From: Bacteroidota bacterium
GTDB lineage: Bacteria; Bacteroidota; Bacteroidia; Sphingobacteriales; Sphingobacteriaceae
DNA length: 35,997 bases
Assembly: GCA_013288235.1 (NCBI GenBank)
Contig: JABDCF010000034.1
Span: forward strand, 1 to 35,997
Reading direction: 5' to 3'
Positions 15,092-23,554 of the stretch are shown piece by piece. Within the stretch, counting starts at the first letter, position 1, and each line of letters opens with the position of its first letter. A program made the translations under genes and the position numbers. Under the pieces are notes generated by a model. It was not told where the DNA came from. It made no database searches and worked only from the letters and a program-made list of their open reading frames with translations.

Positions 15092-15451
15092 ATGGGAGCC
15101 AGAGCAAAATTATCAAGAAGAGACAGGATTAAGATGGGTATCAGGAAGCGCCTTTCAGGTTCTTCATCACGTCCCCGCCTGTCAGTATATAGAAGCAATA
15201 AGGGTATTTATGCGCAGATCATTGACGATGTGAGCGGAAAAACATTAGTGTCGGCATCATCTTTATCAAAAGATTTCAATGCTGAAAAAGGCACCAAGAT
15301 CGACCAGTCGGTTGCAGTAGGCAAATTGGTTGCCGAAAAAGCAATTGCTGCAGGGATCAAGGATGTGGTTTTCGACAGGAACGGGTATTTATACCATGGT
15401 CGTGTTAAATCACTTGCTGATGGTGCACGTGAAGGCGGTTTAAATTTTTAA
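15092..15451 (+). CDS. rplR: 50S ribosomal protein L18
   Basis: L18 binds 5S rRNA together with L5. The 119-residue protein has [39 protein letters not shown], and the [28 protein letters not shown] ending, all standard. Its TAA runs straight into the word element of the next spacer (TAATTATTGAAT), which separates it from rpsE by 124 bases. Confidence 0.99.
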   Translation: MGARAKLSRRDRIKMGIRKRLSGSSSRPRLSVYRSNKGIYAQIIDDVSGKTLVSASSLSKDFNAEKGTKIDQSVAVGKLVAEKAIAAGIKDVVFDRNGYLYHGRVKSLADGAREGGLNF

Positions 15452-15565
15452 TTATTGAATTACTGAATTAGTGAATTACTGATTGAAATGAATATTGAGA
15501 TGGTAAACGAATAATTATAAATCAACTGATAATTCAATAAATCAATAATTCAATAAATCAATAAA
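15451..15565. repeat. Word-built inverted repeat in the rplR-rpsE spacer (AATAATTCAATA word)
   Basis: The left arm (15451-15486) iterates TTATTGAATTACTGAATTAG. The right arm (15523-15565) iterates AATTCAATAAATCAATAATT, its diverged complement. The two can pair over about 30 bases with mismatches. The left arm starts in the rplR stop codon and the right arm ends 10 bases before rpsE. The word recurs as a single arm in the rpsM-rpsK spacer. Confidence 0.85.
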
Positions 15566-15575
15566 TAATAAAGAG

Positions 15576-16094
15576 ATGTCAACAATCAATATAAAAAGAG
15601 TAAAAACCAGCGAGATCGAATTAAAAGATCGCCTGGTGAGCATACAGCGTGTAGCCAAAGTAACCAAAGGCGGCCGTACTTTCAGTTTCTCTGCCATTGT
15701 GGTAGTAGGTGATGAAAACGGTGTTGTAGGTTACGGTTTGGGTAAAGCTAAAGAGGTTACAGAAGCTATTGCAAAAGGCATTGACGATGCAAAAAAGAAC
15801 CTGGTAAAAGTTCCGATCATTAACGGTACTGTGCCTCATGAGCAAATTGGTAAGTTTTCAGGCGGTTTTATTTTTATAAAGCCTGCTGCTAACGGTACCG
15901 GTGTAATTGCTGGTGGTGCGATGCGTGCGGTGTTAGAGTCGGCAGGTATCCACAATGTATTGGCAAAATCAAAAGGTTCATCAAACCCGCACAACGTGGT
16001 TAAGGCAACCGTATCGGCATTATCACAATTACGTGATGCTTATACAGTGGCACAACACCGCGGCGTTAGTATAGGTAAAGTTTTTAACGGATAA
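15576..16094 (+). CDS. rpsE: 30S ribosomal protein S5
   Basis: S5 contributes to decoding accuracy and lies at the mRNA entry. The 172-residue protein has [44 protein letters not shown] and the [19 protein letters not shown] block, matching the family. The next gene, rpmD, begins 6 bases after the stop. Confidence 0.99.
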   Translation: MSTINIKRVKTSEIELKDRLVSIQRVAKVTKGGRTFSFSAIVVVGDENGVVGYGLGKAKEVTEAIAKGIDDAKKNLVKVPIINGTVPHEQIGKFSGGFIFIKPAANGTGVIAGGAMRAVLESAGIHNVLAKSKGSSNPHNVVKATVSALSQLRDAYTVAQHRGVSIGKVFNG

Positions 16095-16100
16095 TCAGTC

Positions 16101-16280
16101 ATGGCAAAAATCAAAATAACACAGATTAAGAGCGTGATCGATAGAAGTGAGCGCCAAAAAAGGACAGTTGAGGCCCTGGGGTTAAAAAGGATCAACCACA
16201 GTGTAGAAGTTGAAGCAACTGCAGCTATAATAGGTATGGTTAAAAAAGTTAATCACCTGGTAGCAGTAGAAAATATTTAA
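16101..16280 (+). CDS. rpmD: 50S ribosomal protein L30
   Basis: This short gene encodes 59 residues, MAKIKITQIKSVIDRSERQK and on through RTVEALGLKRINHSVEVE to HLVAVENI. The ITQIKSVI start and the TVEALGLKRIN box identify bacterial L30. It sits in the canonical rpsE-rpmD-rplO order with 6-base and 4-base gaps. Confidence 0.97.
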   Translation: MAKIKITQIKSVIDRSERQKRTVEALGLKRINHSVEVEATAAIIGMVKKVNHLVAVENI

Positions 16281-16284
16281 TATC

Positions 16285-16731
16285 ATGAATTTAAGTAATC
16301 TTAAACCTGCAAAAGGTTCTACTAAAAATAGAAAAAGAATTGGCCGTGGTACAGGTTCGGGCCGTGGCGGAACATCAACCCGTGGCCATAAAGGTGCTGG
16401 TTCACGTTCAGGCACAAGCAGTAAGGTGGGCTTCGAAGGTGGTCAAATGCCTTTACAGCGCCGTGTACCTAAGGTAGGCTTTAAAAACCCTAACCGTGTT
16501 GAATACACTGGTGTAAACCTTGATGTGCTGCAAGCATTAACTGAAAAATATACATTATCATCAGTTGATTTTGATACGCTGAAAGAACATGGCCTGGTTT
16601 CACGTAACGACGTGGTTAAAATATTAGGTCGTGGCGAACTGAAAGCCAAATTAGAAGTTAAAGCACACGCGTTTACTGCTACAGCGCAAAAAGCGATTGA
16701 AGCAGCTGGTGGTACCATAGTTAAGCTATAA
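16285..16731 (+). CDS. rplO: 50S ribosomal protein L15
   Basis: L15 is a late-assembly 50S protein. The 148-residue sequence has the start MNLSNLKPAKGSTKNRKRIG and the RGTGSGRGGTSTRGHKGAGSR box, followed by GFEGGQMPLQRRVPKVGF. All are diagnostic. secY begins 7 bases after the stop, the usual arrangement. Confidence 0.99.
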   Translation: MNLSNLKPAKGSTKNRKRIGRGTGSGRGGTSTRGHKGAGSRSGTSSKVGFEGGQMPLQRRVPKVGFKNPNRVEYTGVNLDVLQALTEKYTLSSVDFDTLKEHGLVSRNDVVKILGRGELKAKLEVKAHAFTATAQKAIEAAGGTIVKL

Positions 16732-16738
16732 TTTTAGG

Positions 16739-18076
16739 ATGAAGAAATTTTTCACCACATTATCCAATATCTGGAAGATCGATGACTTGAGAGTGCGTAT
16801 CATAAACACACTCTTATTTCTTTTGATATATCGCGTAGGCTCATTCGTGATCCTACCGGGGGTTAATCCTGCAACGCTTAGTAACAAGGACGCCAGCGGA
16901 ATAACCGGCTTGCTGAATATGTTTTCGGGGGGGGCGTTTTCGCACGCCTCAATTTTTGCGTTGGGGGTAATGCCTTACATTTCGGCTTCTATTGTGGTGC
17001 AACTATTGGGTATTGCGGTGCCATATTTCGCTAAATTGCAGAAAGAAGGCGAAAGCGGGCGTAACAAACTAAATCAATGGACACGTTACCTTACCATAGG
17101 TATCACAGCATTGCAGGCCATCGGATACCTGAAATCACAGATCACAGCTGATCAAATGCTTATTGCTAACCCATATTTCACTATCTTAAATATGTTCGTA
17201 CTTACCTCAGGTACTATGTTTGTGATGTGGCTGGGTGAAAAAATAACAGATAAAGGTATTGGTAACGGTATTTCGCTCATCATCATGATCGGTATTATCT
17301 CGGCCCTTCCCGGTGCGTTTCTAAACGAATTTCAATCGCGTACATCAGGCGCGGGCGGGTTAGTTGTTTTTGTAGTTGAAATGGTAGCCCTTATTGCGGT
17401 TGTAATGTTTACTATATTGATAGTGCAGGGTACCCGAAAGGTTGCGGTGCAATATGCAAAGCGTATAGTTGGTAATAAACAATACGGCGGTGTACGACAG
17501 TACATACCTTTAAAGGTGACAGCAGCAGGTGTAATGCCTATCATATTTGCACAGGCGTTAATGTTTATACCGGCAACGCTATCGCAGTTTTTTCCAAAGG
17601 CGGCATCAAACCCTATCTTAATGTCATTGTCTGACTATACCTCATGGGGGCATAATATATTGTTTGCCATATTAATTATACTGTTCACATTCTTCTATAC
17701 GGCAATTACGGTTAATCCTAACCAAATGGCCGAGGATATGAAAAAGAATGGCGGTTTTATTCCGGGCATCAAGCCAGGAAGGTCAACCGGGGAATTTTTA
17801 GATGGTGTAATTTCACGTATTACACTGCCTGGGTCTATTGCCCTTGCCATTGTGGCGATTATACCTGCGTTTGCAAGTATGGTACATATTAACCAGGGCT
17901 TTGCAAGGTTTTTTGGCGGAACGTCATTAATTATCCTTGTACAGGTTGTGCTTGATACGTTACAACAAATTGAAAGCCACCTATTGATGCGCCATTACGA
18001 TGGTTTAATGAAAACTGGCAGGATCAAAGGTCGTACACCTATTCCTGCGGGCGGCACCGGCCAGGCGGTTATCTGA
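16739..18076 (+). CDS. secY: Protein translocase subunit SecY
   Basis: SecY forms the channel of the Sec translocon in the inner membrane. The 445-residue protein has about ten membrane segments. The plug-proximal region (GLLNMFSGGAFSHASIFALGVMPYISASIVVQLL) and the cytoplasmic loop with GVRQYIPLKVTAAGVMPIIFA match the family. The ending GRIKGRTPIPAGGTGQAVI is slightly longer than E. coli SecY. map follows 9 bases later. Confidence 0.99.
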   Translation: MKKFFTTLSNIWKIDDLRVRIINTLLFLLIYRVGSFVILPGVNPATLSNKDASGITGLLNMFSGGAFSHASIFALGVMPYISASIVVQLLGIAVPYFAKLQKEGESGRNKLNQWTRYLTIGITALQAIGYLKSQITADQMLIANPYFTILNMFVLTSGTMFVMWLGEKITDKGIGNGISLIIMIGIISALPGAFLNEFQSRTSGAGGLVVFVVEMVALIAVVMFTILIVQGTRKVAVQYAKRIVGNKQYGGVRQYIPLKVTAAGVMPIIFAQALMFIPATLSQFFPKAASNPILMSLSDYTSWGHNILFAILIILFTFFYTAITVNPNQMAEDMKKNGGFIPGIKPGRSTGEFLDGVISRITLPGSIALAIVAIIPAFASMVHINQGFARFFGGTSLIILVQVVLDTLQQIESHLLMRHYDGLMKTGRIKGRTPIPAGGTGQAVI

Positions 18077-18085
18077 TAAATTAAC

Positions 18086-18877
18086 ATGTCAAAGATCAAT
18101 TATAAGTCTATCGAAGAGATAGAACTCATAAGGGAAAGTTCTTTACTTGTTTCCAAAACACTTGGGGAGATTGCGAAAGTAATTGGCCCGGGCGTTAAAA
18201 CAATCGAACTAAATAAACTTGCAGAAACTTTTATCCGTGATAACGGAGGGGTGCCCGCATTTTTAAACTATCACGGGTTTCCGTACTCCTTGTGTATATC
18301 ATTGAATGACCAGGTAGTACATGGTTTCCCCGGTCAGCGTATGTTAGTTGACGGTGACCTGGTATCGGTTGATTGCGGCGTAGTATTAAATAAATATGTC
18401 GGCGATTCGGCTTATACTTTTGCAATTGGCGAAGTAAGCGATACTGTTAAAACGTTGATGCGGGTAACAATGGAATGCCTTGACCTTGGTGTTGCGAAAG
18501 CAGTGGCGGGTATGCGGATAGGCGATATTGGTTATGCGGTACAGGAACATGCAGAAAAGCATGGTTTTGGTGTAGTAAAAGAATTGGTGGGTCATGGTGT
18601 AGGCTTGCAGCTTCACGAAAAACCTGAAGTGCCTAATTATGGTAAACGTGGTTCGGGCATAAAACTGGAGGAAGGTATGGTGATTGCCATTGAGCCAATG
18701 ATCAACGCCGGTAAGGCCAGGGTTAAGTTTTGGGACGATGGATGGACAGTTTCGACAGTGGACGCTAAACCATCAGCACATTACGAGCATACCGTGGCTA
18801 TTAAAAAGGGGAAACCCGAGATTTTGTCTACATTTTCATATGTAGATAATGTTTTAAAAGAAAAAGTTAAAAGTTAA
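18086..18877 (+). CDS. map: Methionine aminopeptidase, type I
   Basis: This enzyme removes the initiator Met from nascent proteins. The metal ligands are all present: Asp96 and Asp107 (VSVDCG and VGDSAYTF), His170 (VGHGVGL), Glu203 (AIEPMI) and Glu234 (AHYEHTVAI). His79 (VVHGFP) is the catalytic side His. Length (263) is standard for type Ia without an N-terminal zinc extension. A 63-base spacer with a promoter precedes infA. Confidence 0.98.
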   Translation: MSKINYKSIEEIELIRESSLLVSKTLGEIAKVIGPGVKTIELNKLAETFIRDNGGVPAFLNYHGFPYSLCISLNDQVVHGFPGQRMLVDGDLVSVDCGVVLNKYVGDSAYTFAIGEVSDTVKTLMRVTMECLDLGVAKAVAGMRIGDIGYAVQEHAEKHGFGVVKELVGHGVGLQLHEKPEVPNYGKRGSGIKLEEGMVIAIEPMINAGKARVKFWDDGWTVSTVDAKPSAHYEHTVAIKKGKPEILSTFSYVDNVLKEKVKS

Positions 18878-18888
18878 AATATTTTTAT

Positions 18889-18896
18889 TAATTTTG
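18889..18896 (+). promoter_or_regulatory. Internal promoter before infA (-7 element)
   Basis: TAATTTTG at 18889-18896 matches TAnnTTTG exactly. The -33 region is weak (GTTAAA near 18866). Transcription would start near 18903 and give a leader of about 38 bases. It would let infA and the downstream alpha genes be transcribed apart from the spc genes. Confidence 0.5.
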
Positions 18897-18940
18897 CATC
18901 CCGCTTTTAAGGTGGATAATTAAGTAATAATCAGTAAAAT

Positions 18941-19159
18941 ATGGCCAAACAAGCCTCAATTGAACAAGACGGAACGATTAAAGAAGCATTATCAAACGCG
19001 ATGTTTAGGGTAGAATTGGAAAATGGTCACGAAATTATTGCGCACATATCCGGTAAAATGCGGATGCACTACATAAAAATTTTACCTGGCGACAGGGTGA
19101 AATTGGAAATGAGCCCATACGATTTAACAAAAGGCAGAATAACCTACAGATATAAATAA
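18941..19159 (+). CDS. infA: Translation initiation factor IF-1
   Basis: IF-1 binds the 30S A site during initiation. The 72-residue OB-fold protein has the canonical [20 protein letters not shown] start, [24 protein letters not shown] centre and [23 protein letters not shown] ending. It is preceded by a probable promoter and followed by rpmJ after 7 bases. Confidence 0.99.
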   Translation: MAKQASIEQDGTIKEALSNAMFRVELENGHEIIAHISGKMRMHYIKILPGDRVKLEMSPYDLTKGRITYRYK

Positions 19160-19166
19160 TAAAGCG

Positions 19167-19283
19167 ATGAAAGTTAGAGCATCCATTAAAAAACGCAGTG
19201 TTGATTGCAAAATCATCCGCCGGAACGGGAAACTTTATGTGATAAACAAAAAGAACCCAAAATTTAAACAACGTCAGGGTTAA
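19167..19283 (+). CDS. rpmJ: 50S ribosomal protein L36, zinc-ligand-free form
   Basis: This 38-residue protein ([20 protein letters not shown], then [18 protein letters not shown]) is L36. The zinc-binding form has three Cys and one His; here only Cys14 remains, with Ser at 11, Asn at 27 and Lys at 32, so it should not bind zinc. I believe this is usual in Bacteroidota. It starts 7 bases after infA; 70 bases follow before rpsM. Confidence 0.97.
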   Translation: MKVRASIKKRSVDCKIIRRNGKLYVINKKNPKFKQRQG

Positions 19284-19308
19284 TTAAAAATACTGTAACG
19301 GTTCGTAC

Positions 19309-19325
19309 AACGGTGGCCCGCCGTT
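19309..19325 (+). promoter_or_regulatory. Leader hairpin before rpsM
   Basis: AACGGTGGCCCGCCGTT can form a GC-rich stem of five Watson-Crick pairs (AACGG with CCGTT) plus a possible wobble extension. It lies about 28 bases before the rpsM start. In other bacteria the alpha operon is controlled by S4 binding a structured leader at rpsM; whether this hairpin does so is unknown. Confidence 0.35.
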
Positions 19326-19353
19326 CGGTCGTTATTTAAAACAAATAAAAAAT

Positions 19354-19731
19354 ATGGCAAGGATTTCAGGTATTGATTTACCAAAGAACAAAAGAGGAGA
19401 GATCGGACTTACGTACATTTACGGGATTGGCCGCTCAACAGCTCAAAAGATTTTAACTGAAGCTGGTATTGATTTCGATACCAAAGTTCAGGATTGGAAT
19501 GATGAGCAGTTAAACGCTATCCGCGGTATAATTAACGATCAGATAAAGGTTGAAGGTTCACTGCGTTCAGAAGTTCAGCTCAACATTAAGCGTTTAATGG
19601 ATATAGGTTGCTACCGTGGCACACGTCACCGTAAAGGTTTGCCTTTACGTGGCCAGCGCACTAAAAACAACTCACGTACCCGTAAAGGAAAACGTAAAAC
19701 AGTTGCTAACAAAAAGAAAGCTACTAAATAG
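19354..19731 (+). CDS. rpsM: 30S ribosomal protein S13
   Basis: S13 bridges the 30S head to the 50S subunit and touches the P-site tRNA. The 125-residue protein has [34 protein letters not shown] and the [25 protein letters not shown] tail, all canonical. The stop TAG merges with the word-rich spacer that follows (128 bases to rpsK). Confidence 0.99.
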   Translation: MARISGIDLPKNKRGEIGLTYIYGIGRSTAQKILTEAGIDFDTKVQDWNDEQLNAIRGIINDQIKVEGSLRSEVQLNIKRLMDIGCYRGTRHRKGLPLRGQRTKNNSRTRKGKRKTVANKKKATK

Positions 19732-19853
19732 TAAGTGATTAGTGGTTGGAGGTTAGTTGAAACCAAAGATCATTAGGAATACAAAAATTATAAATACAGT
19801 TAGTGGGTCCGGGTTATAATTCAGTAACTCAATAATTCAATAACTCAATAATT
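19729..19853. repeat. Word-rich rpsM-rpsK spacer with unmatched arms
   Basis: The left part (19729-19762) reads AAGTGATTAGTGGTTGGAGG and TTAGTTGA, like the words of the rpoA-rplQ spacer. The right part (19819-19853) iterates AACTCAATAATTCAAT, like the rplR-rpsE right arm. The two do not complement each other well, so it looks like a hybrid of two elements. The right part ends 6 bases before rpsK. No gene is visible inside. Confidence 0.65.
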
Positions 19854-19859
19854 AAAAAG

Positions 19860-20249
19860 ATGGCTAAAGCTAAAAAAGTTACCAAAAAGCGTGTTGTGAT
19901 TGTTGAGCCTTACGGCGAAGCACATATCAATGCTACTTTTAACAACATTATTATAACCCTTACCAACAAAACAGGCCAGGCCGTTTCATGGTCGTCTGCT
20001 GGTAAAATGGGTTTCAAAGGCTCAAAAAAGAATACCCCTTATGCTGCCGGCCAGGCTGCTGCAGATTGCGGTAAAGTTGCTTATGACCTGGGCTTACGCA
20101 AGGTTGAAGTATTTGTAAAAGGCCCGGGCGCTGGTCGTGAATCAGCTATCCGTACTTTGCAAACTGCAGGTATCGAAGTTACTACTATAAAGGACATTAC
20201 ACCGCTTCCGCATAACGGTTGCCGTCCATCGAAAAGAAGAAGAGTTTAA
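19860..20249 (+). CDS. rpsK: 30S ribosomal protein S11
   Basis: S11 lies on the 30S platform near the mRNA exit, close to the 3' end of 16S rRNA. The 129-residue protein has [41 protein letters not shown] and the [17 protein letters not shown] ending, all diagnostic. It is followed by a 67-base spacer with a TTTTTAAAG/CTTTAAAAA stem (20258-20307). Confidence 0.99.
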   Translation: MAKAKKVTKKRVVIVEPYGEAHINATFNNIIITLTNKTGQAVSWSSAGKMGFKGSKKNTPYAAGQAAADCGKVAYDLGLRKVEVFVKGPGAGRESAIRTLQTAGIEVTTIKDITPLPHNGCRPSKRRRV

Positions 20250-20316
20250 TTAACAGATTTTTTAAAGCTAAGATTCATCAGCTGCGGGCTGCTTGATACT
20301 TTAAAAACAACAAAAA

Positions 20317-20925
20317 ATGGCTAGATATACAGGACCAAAATCCAAAATTGCGCGCCGTTTCCGCGAACCGATCTTCGGTCCGGATAAAGCGTTAGAAAGA
20401 AAAAATTATCCACCGGGCATGCATGGTGCTTCCAAAAGAAGAGGAAAGCAATCAGAGTATTCGACCCAGTTGATGGAAAAACAAAAAGTTAAATACACTT
20501 ATGGTGTATTGGAACGCCAGTTCGAAAACTTGTTTCACCGCGCCTCTGCTAAAGAAGGTATCACCGGGGAAAACTTACTTAAGTTTTTAGAAGCCCGTTT
20601 GGACAATGCGGTTTACCGTTTAGGTATAGCGCCAACCCGTTCAGGTGCGCGCCAATTGGTTGGCCACAAACATATCACTGTTAATGGTGAAGTAGTAAAT
20701 ATTGCTTCGTATTCATTAAAAGCAGGTGATGTAGTAGCTGTTCGCGAAAAATCAAAAACACTTGAGGCAATTACACATGCTGTAGCCGGAAGAAAAATTA
20801 ACAAACACAGCTGGCTGGAATGGGATGCTGCCAATTTAACAGGCAAATTTCTTAACTATCCGAACCGCGATGAGATCCCTGAAAATATAAAGGAAAACCT
20901 GATCGTCGAGTTGTACTCTAAATAA
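20317..20925 (+). CDS. rpsD: 30S ribosomal protein S4
   Basis: S4 nucleates 30S assembly on the 5' domain of 16S rRNA and in E. coli represses the alpha operon. The 202-residue protein has [20 protein letters not shown], the S4 RNA-binding domain [20 protein letters not shown] and [11 protein letters not shown]. It has no Cys zinc ligands near the N-terminus, so it is the zinc-free form. The TAA stop abuts a word element 208 bases long before rpoA. Confidence 0.99.
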   Translation: MARYTGPKSKIARRFREPIFGPDKALERKNYPPGMHGASKRRGKQSEYSTQLMEKQKVKYTYGVLERQFENLFHRASAKEGITGENLLKFLEARLDNAVYRLGIAPTRSGARQLVGHKHITVNGEVVNIASYSLKAGDVVAVREKSKTLEAITHAVAGRKINKHSWLEWDAANLTGKFLNYPNRDEIPENIKENLIVELYSK

Positions 20926-21100
20926 GATATGAGATTTTATAAGATGTGAGATATTAGATTTGAGATATGAGACAAAAACAAAGTCTGATATCTCATTTCT
21001 GCGTTTCAAATCGGAGGAAAATAAATAAGAGGTTTTAGATTTATAATATGAGAGATGAGTAGTTTAAAGTCTCAAATCTCATATCTCACATCTCAAATCT
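20926..21100. repeat. Word-built inverted repeat in the rpsD-rpoA spacer (GAGATNTGAGAT word)
   Basis: The left arm (20926-20973) reads GATATGAGATTTTATAAGAT, then GTGAGATATTAGATTTGAGA and TATGAGAC. An inner right piece at 20983-20996 is GTCTGATATCTCAT. The outer right arm at 21069-21100 reads GTCTCAAATCTCATATCTCA and continues as CATCTCAAATCT. It can nest two hairpins. A GGAGGAAAATAAATAAG stretch near 21013 looks like a ribosome binding site with no start codon after it. The right arm ends 33 bases before rpoA. Confidence 0.85.
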
Positions 21101-21133
21101 AATCATTAAACAAACAATAAATAAAGGATATAA

Positions 21134-22126
21134 ATGGCAATTTTAGCATTTCAAAAACCAGACAAGGTTATCATGCAGAAATCAACTGATTTTGATGGCA
21201 CGTTTGAGTTTCGTCCGTTAGAACCAGGCTTCGGTGTTACCATTGGCAACGCCCTGCGTCGTATATTGCTTTCATCACTTGAAGGTTTTGCGATCACTTC
21301 GGTTCGTTTTTCAGGAGTGATGCATGAGTTTTCGACCATCAAAGGTGTTGTTGAAGACGTTACCGAGATCATATTGAACTTAAAACAAGTTAGGTTTAAA
21401 AAATCAGGTGACTCAGGCGACAGCGAAAAGATATTCGTGATCATTAACGGCCAGGACGCTTTTAGTGCAGGGGATATCTCCAAGTTCTCAAATAATTTTA
21501 CTGTTTTAAACCCTGACCTGGTTATCTGTAACATGGATACTTCGGTAACGCTTGAAATTGAGCTTACTGTTAGTAAAGGCCGTGGTTATGTAGCCAGCGA
21601 AGAAAATAAAAACCCTGATGCTAATGTAGGTGTAATAGCTATCGATTCTATTTACACACCTATAAAAAACGTAAAATATACTATTGAAAACTATCGTGTA
21701 GAACAAAAAACAGACTATGAAAAATTAGTGCTGGATATTACTACCGACGGCTCGATACATCCTGAAGATGCACTTAAAGAAGCTGCAAAGATTTTGATCC
21801 AGCACTTTATGCTGTTCAGCGATGAGAACATGATGCTTGAAGCGCAGGCTAAAGAAGAAACTAAGGAAGTTGATGAGGAAATTTTGCACATGCGCAAAAT
21901 CCTTAAGACTGAATTGGTTGACCTTGACCTTTCGGTACGTGCATTAAACTGCCTTAAAGCTGCAGACATCCGCAGCCTGGCTGATTTGGTTTCGTATGAT
22001 GTGGCTGATATGCTTAAGTTCAGGAACTTTGGTAAAAAATCATTAACTGAGATCCAGGATCTGGTTAAATCAAAAGGTTTATCTTTTGGTATGAACCTGT
22101 CGAAATTTAAGTTAGACGAAGAATAA
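21134..22126 (+). CDS. rpoA: DNA-directed RNA polymerase subunit alpha
   Basis: This is the alpha subunit that seeds RNA polymerase assembly. The 330-residue protein has the N-terminal dimerisation domain ([28 protein letters not shown]) and the C-terminal DNA-binding domain ([23 protein letters not shown] and [14 protein letters not shown]). The two are joined by an acidic linker near residue 245. The downstream spacer of 192 bases carries two perfect stems. Confidence 0.99.
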   Translation: MAILAFQKPDKVIMQKSTDFDGTFEFRPLEPGFGVTIGNALRRILLSSLEGFAITSVRFSGVMHEFSTIKGVVEDVTEIILNLKQVRFKKSGDSGDSEKIFVIINGQDAFSAGDISKFSNNFTVLNPDLVICNMDTSVTLEIELTVSKGRGYVASEENKNPDANVGVIAIDSIYTPIKNVKYTIENYRVEQKTDYEKLVLDITTDGSIHPEDALKEAAKILIQHFMLFSDENMMLEAQAKEETKEVDEEILHMRKILKTELVDLDLSVRALNCLKAADIRSLADLVSYDVADMLKFRNFGKKSLTEIQDLVKSKGLSFGMNLSKFKLDEE

Positions 22127-22132
22127 TTTATT

Positions 22133-22250
22133 AAGAAGAGGTTAGAGATTGGTTAATTAGAACTTATCGCTAACCTCTTCTTATTTTACAAATAAAGGGA
22201 TTTGAAATTGACGGTGACCAACCTCTGATCTCTAATTAACCAGTCACTAA
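22133..22250. repeat. Word-built double hairpin in the rpoA-rplQ spacer
   Basis: AAGAAGAGGTTAG (22133-22145) is perfectly complementary to CTAACCTCTTCTT (22170-22182), which is followed by ATTTTAC, terminator-like. TGGTTAATTAGA (22150-22161) is perfectly complementary to TCTAATTAACCA (22231-22242). The two stems are mutually exclusive in nesting, so the RNA could switch between folds. All arms share the words GGTTAG and AATTAG. Confidence 0.8.
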
Positions 22251-22318
22251 CACAGCATAATTCCAAGAGCTTTACAACTTGCTGCTCAACGGTATGCACG
22301 TGATAACTTTAAAAAACA

Positions 22319-22936
22319 ATGAGACACGGAAAAAAAGTTAACCATTTAGGCCGTACCGACAGTCACCGCAAAGCGATGCTGGGTAACATGGCAACATCGC
22401 TTATCTTACATAAGCGCATCACTACAACATTAGCTAAAGCAAAAGCTTTGCGCGTTTATGTTGAGCCAATCCTTACAAAAGCAAAAAGCGATACTACACA
22501 CTCACGTCGTATAGTATTTAGCTATTTACAGGACAAAGACGCAGTTACTATCCTGTTCCGCGAAATTGCTGAAAAAATAGCAAGCCGCCCCGGTGGTTAC
22601 ACCCGTATTATTAAAATGGAAAACCGTTTAGGCGATAACGCCGAAATGGCATTGATAGAATTGGTAGATTATAATACTGTTTACGGCACTGATACTGCTA
22701 AAACTGAAAAGAAATCAACCCGCCGTCGTGGTGGCGCTGGTAAAGCAAAAGCTGCTGCACCTGCTGCAAAAGCGGAGGCTGCACCTGTTGCTGAAGAAGT
22801 TGTTGAAGTTGCACCTGTTGCTGAAACCCATGTAGCTGAAGCGCCTGTTGTTGAAGAGACCCCAGCTGCTGAAGAGGCTCCTGAAGCTCCAACTGCATCA
22901 GCTGAAAACGAAGAAAATGCTGAAAAAGGCGAATAA
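22319..22936 (+). CDS. rplQ: 50S ribosomal protein L17 with acidic Ala/Glu/Pro tail
   Basis: L17 binds near the tunnel exit. The core [20 protein letters not shown] and [25 protein letters not shown] is diagnostic, and the usual protein ends near residue 120. Here residues ~135-205 add a Lys/Arg stretch ([14 protein letters not shown]) and then a repetitive Ala, Glu, Val, Pro tail ending EENAEKGE. The tail is low-complexity and probably disordered. It ends the ribosomal cluster before a strong terminator. Confidence 0.97.
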   Translation: MRHGKKVNHLGRTDSHRKAMLGNMATSLILHKRITTTLAKAKALRVYVEPILTKAKSDTTHSRRIVFSYLQDKDAVTILFREIAEKIASRPGGYTRIIKMENRLGDNAEMALIELVDYNTVYGTDTAKTEKKSTRRRGGAGKAKAAAPAAKAEAAPVAEEVVEVAPVAETHVAEAPVVEETPAAEEAPEAPTASAENEENAEKGE

Positions 22937-22956
22937 TTAATTTCGCTTTTAGATAT

Positions 22957-22991
22957 TAAAAATGCCCCGCTCATTTGAGTGGGGCATTTTT
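22957..22991. terminator. Bidirectional rho-independent terminator
   Basis: AAAAATGCCCC pairs with GGGGCATTTTT, with an inner CGCTC/GAGTG extension and an ATTT loop. The A-run on one side and T-run on the other suit both rplQ (plus strand) and trxA (minus strand), which converge here. Confidence 0.92.
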
Positions 22992-23031
22992 AGTTGGATC
23001 AACCCCTTGATTTCTTATAACCCGGGTTAAA

Positions 23032-23328
23032 CTATACAAATTGCTGTATGGCCTGCTGTAACTGGTTGGCCTGCATAACGCCGCTTTGCCGCCATTTAGT
23101 TTCGCCATTTTTAAATATCATTAAGGTAGGTACACTTTGTACCTTGTAGGCATTGGCTGCCGAAGGGTTTTTGTCGATATCGATCTTGATAATCGTTACC
23201 TTATCGCCCATGGCGTCTTTTACTTGTTTCAATATTGGCGGCATCATTTGACAGGGGCCGCACCACTCTGCCGAAAAATCAACTAATACCGGTTTGTCTG
23301 ATGCGATGATCTCCTGGAAATTTGCCAT
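23032..23328 (-). CDS. trxA: Thioredoxin
   Basis: This is a cytoplasmic disulfide reductase of 98 residues. The redox motif WCGPC is at residues 22-26, after LVDFSAEWC. The cis-Pro loop [14 protein letters not shown] and the [15 protein letters not shown] strand are typical. No signal peptide is present. It converges with rplQ and shares the terminator. Upstream on its strand TTATCTTTAA may be a -7 element. Confidence 0.96.
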   Translation of the reverse strand: MANFQEIIASDKPVLVDFSAEWCGPCQMMPPILKQVKDAMGDKVTIIKIDIDKNPSAANAYKVQSVPTLMIFKNGETKWRQSGVMQANQLQQAIQQFV

Positions 23329-23554
23329 AATTTAAGGGTTTATTAAAGATAACACTTTTATAGCTTGAAAAGTTTAATTTCAGGGTGATTTTTATTTGCG
23401 CCGGACGAGTGACATTTTAATAATAATCGAATGTTGTTTGGAGGTACTTTGAACGGCATTCGTATCATTTTGAATCGCATTATATAACCGTCGGATAAAA
23501 AGGAATATTATTTTTGTGTAGTTAACACATTTTCAGTTAAAAAGTATTTACCGC

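Noticed and set aside
11276..21100. CRISPR array in the word-repeat spacers
   Set aside because: The repeats are short, irregular and in both orientations; there are no constant-length spacers and no cas genes in the window.
11276..22250. Ordinary rho-independent terminators between ribosomal genes
   Set aside because: Most of the stems are long, AT-rich and without a T-tract at the 3' edge, and the genes around them belong to one cluster. Only 22170-22187 resembles a weak terminator.
22681..22974. Minus-strand open frames over the rplQ tail
   Set aside because: Long Ser/Ala/Gln-rich frames arise from the repetitive GCT and GAA codons of L17 on the other strand.
23461..23554. Complete promoter with -33 box before the DUF1624 gene
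   Set aside because: The -7 element TATTTTTG is good, but no TTTG or TTG lies at the right distance, so I did not list it as a separate feature.
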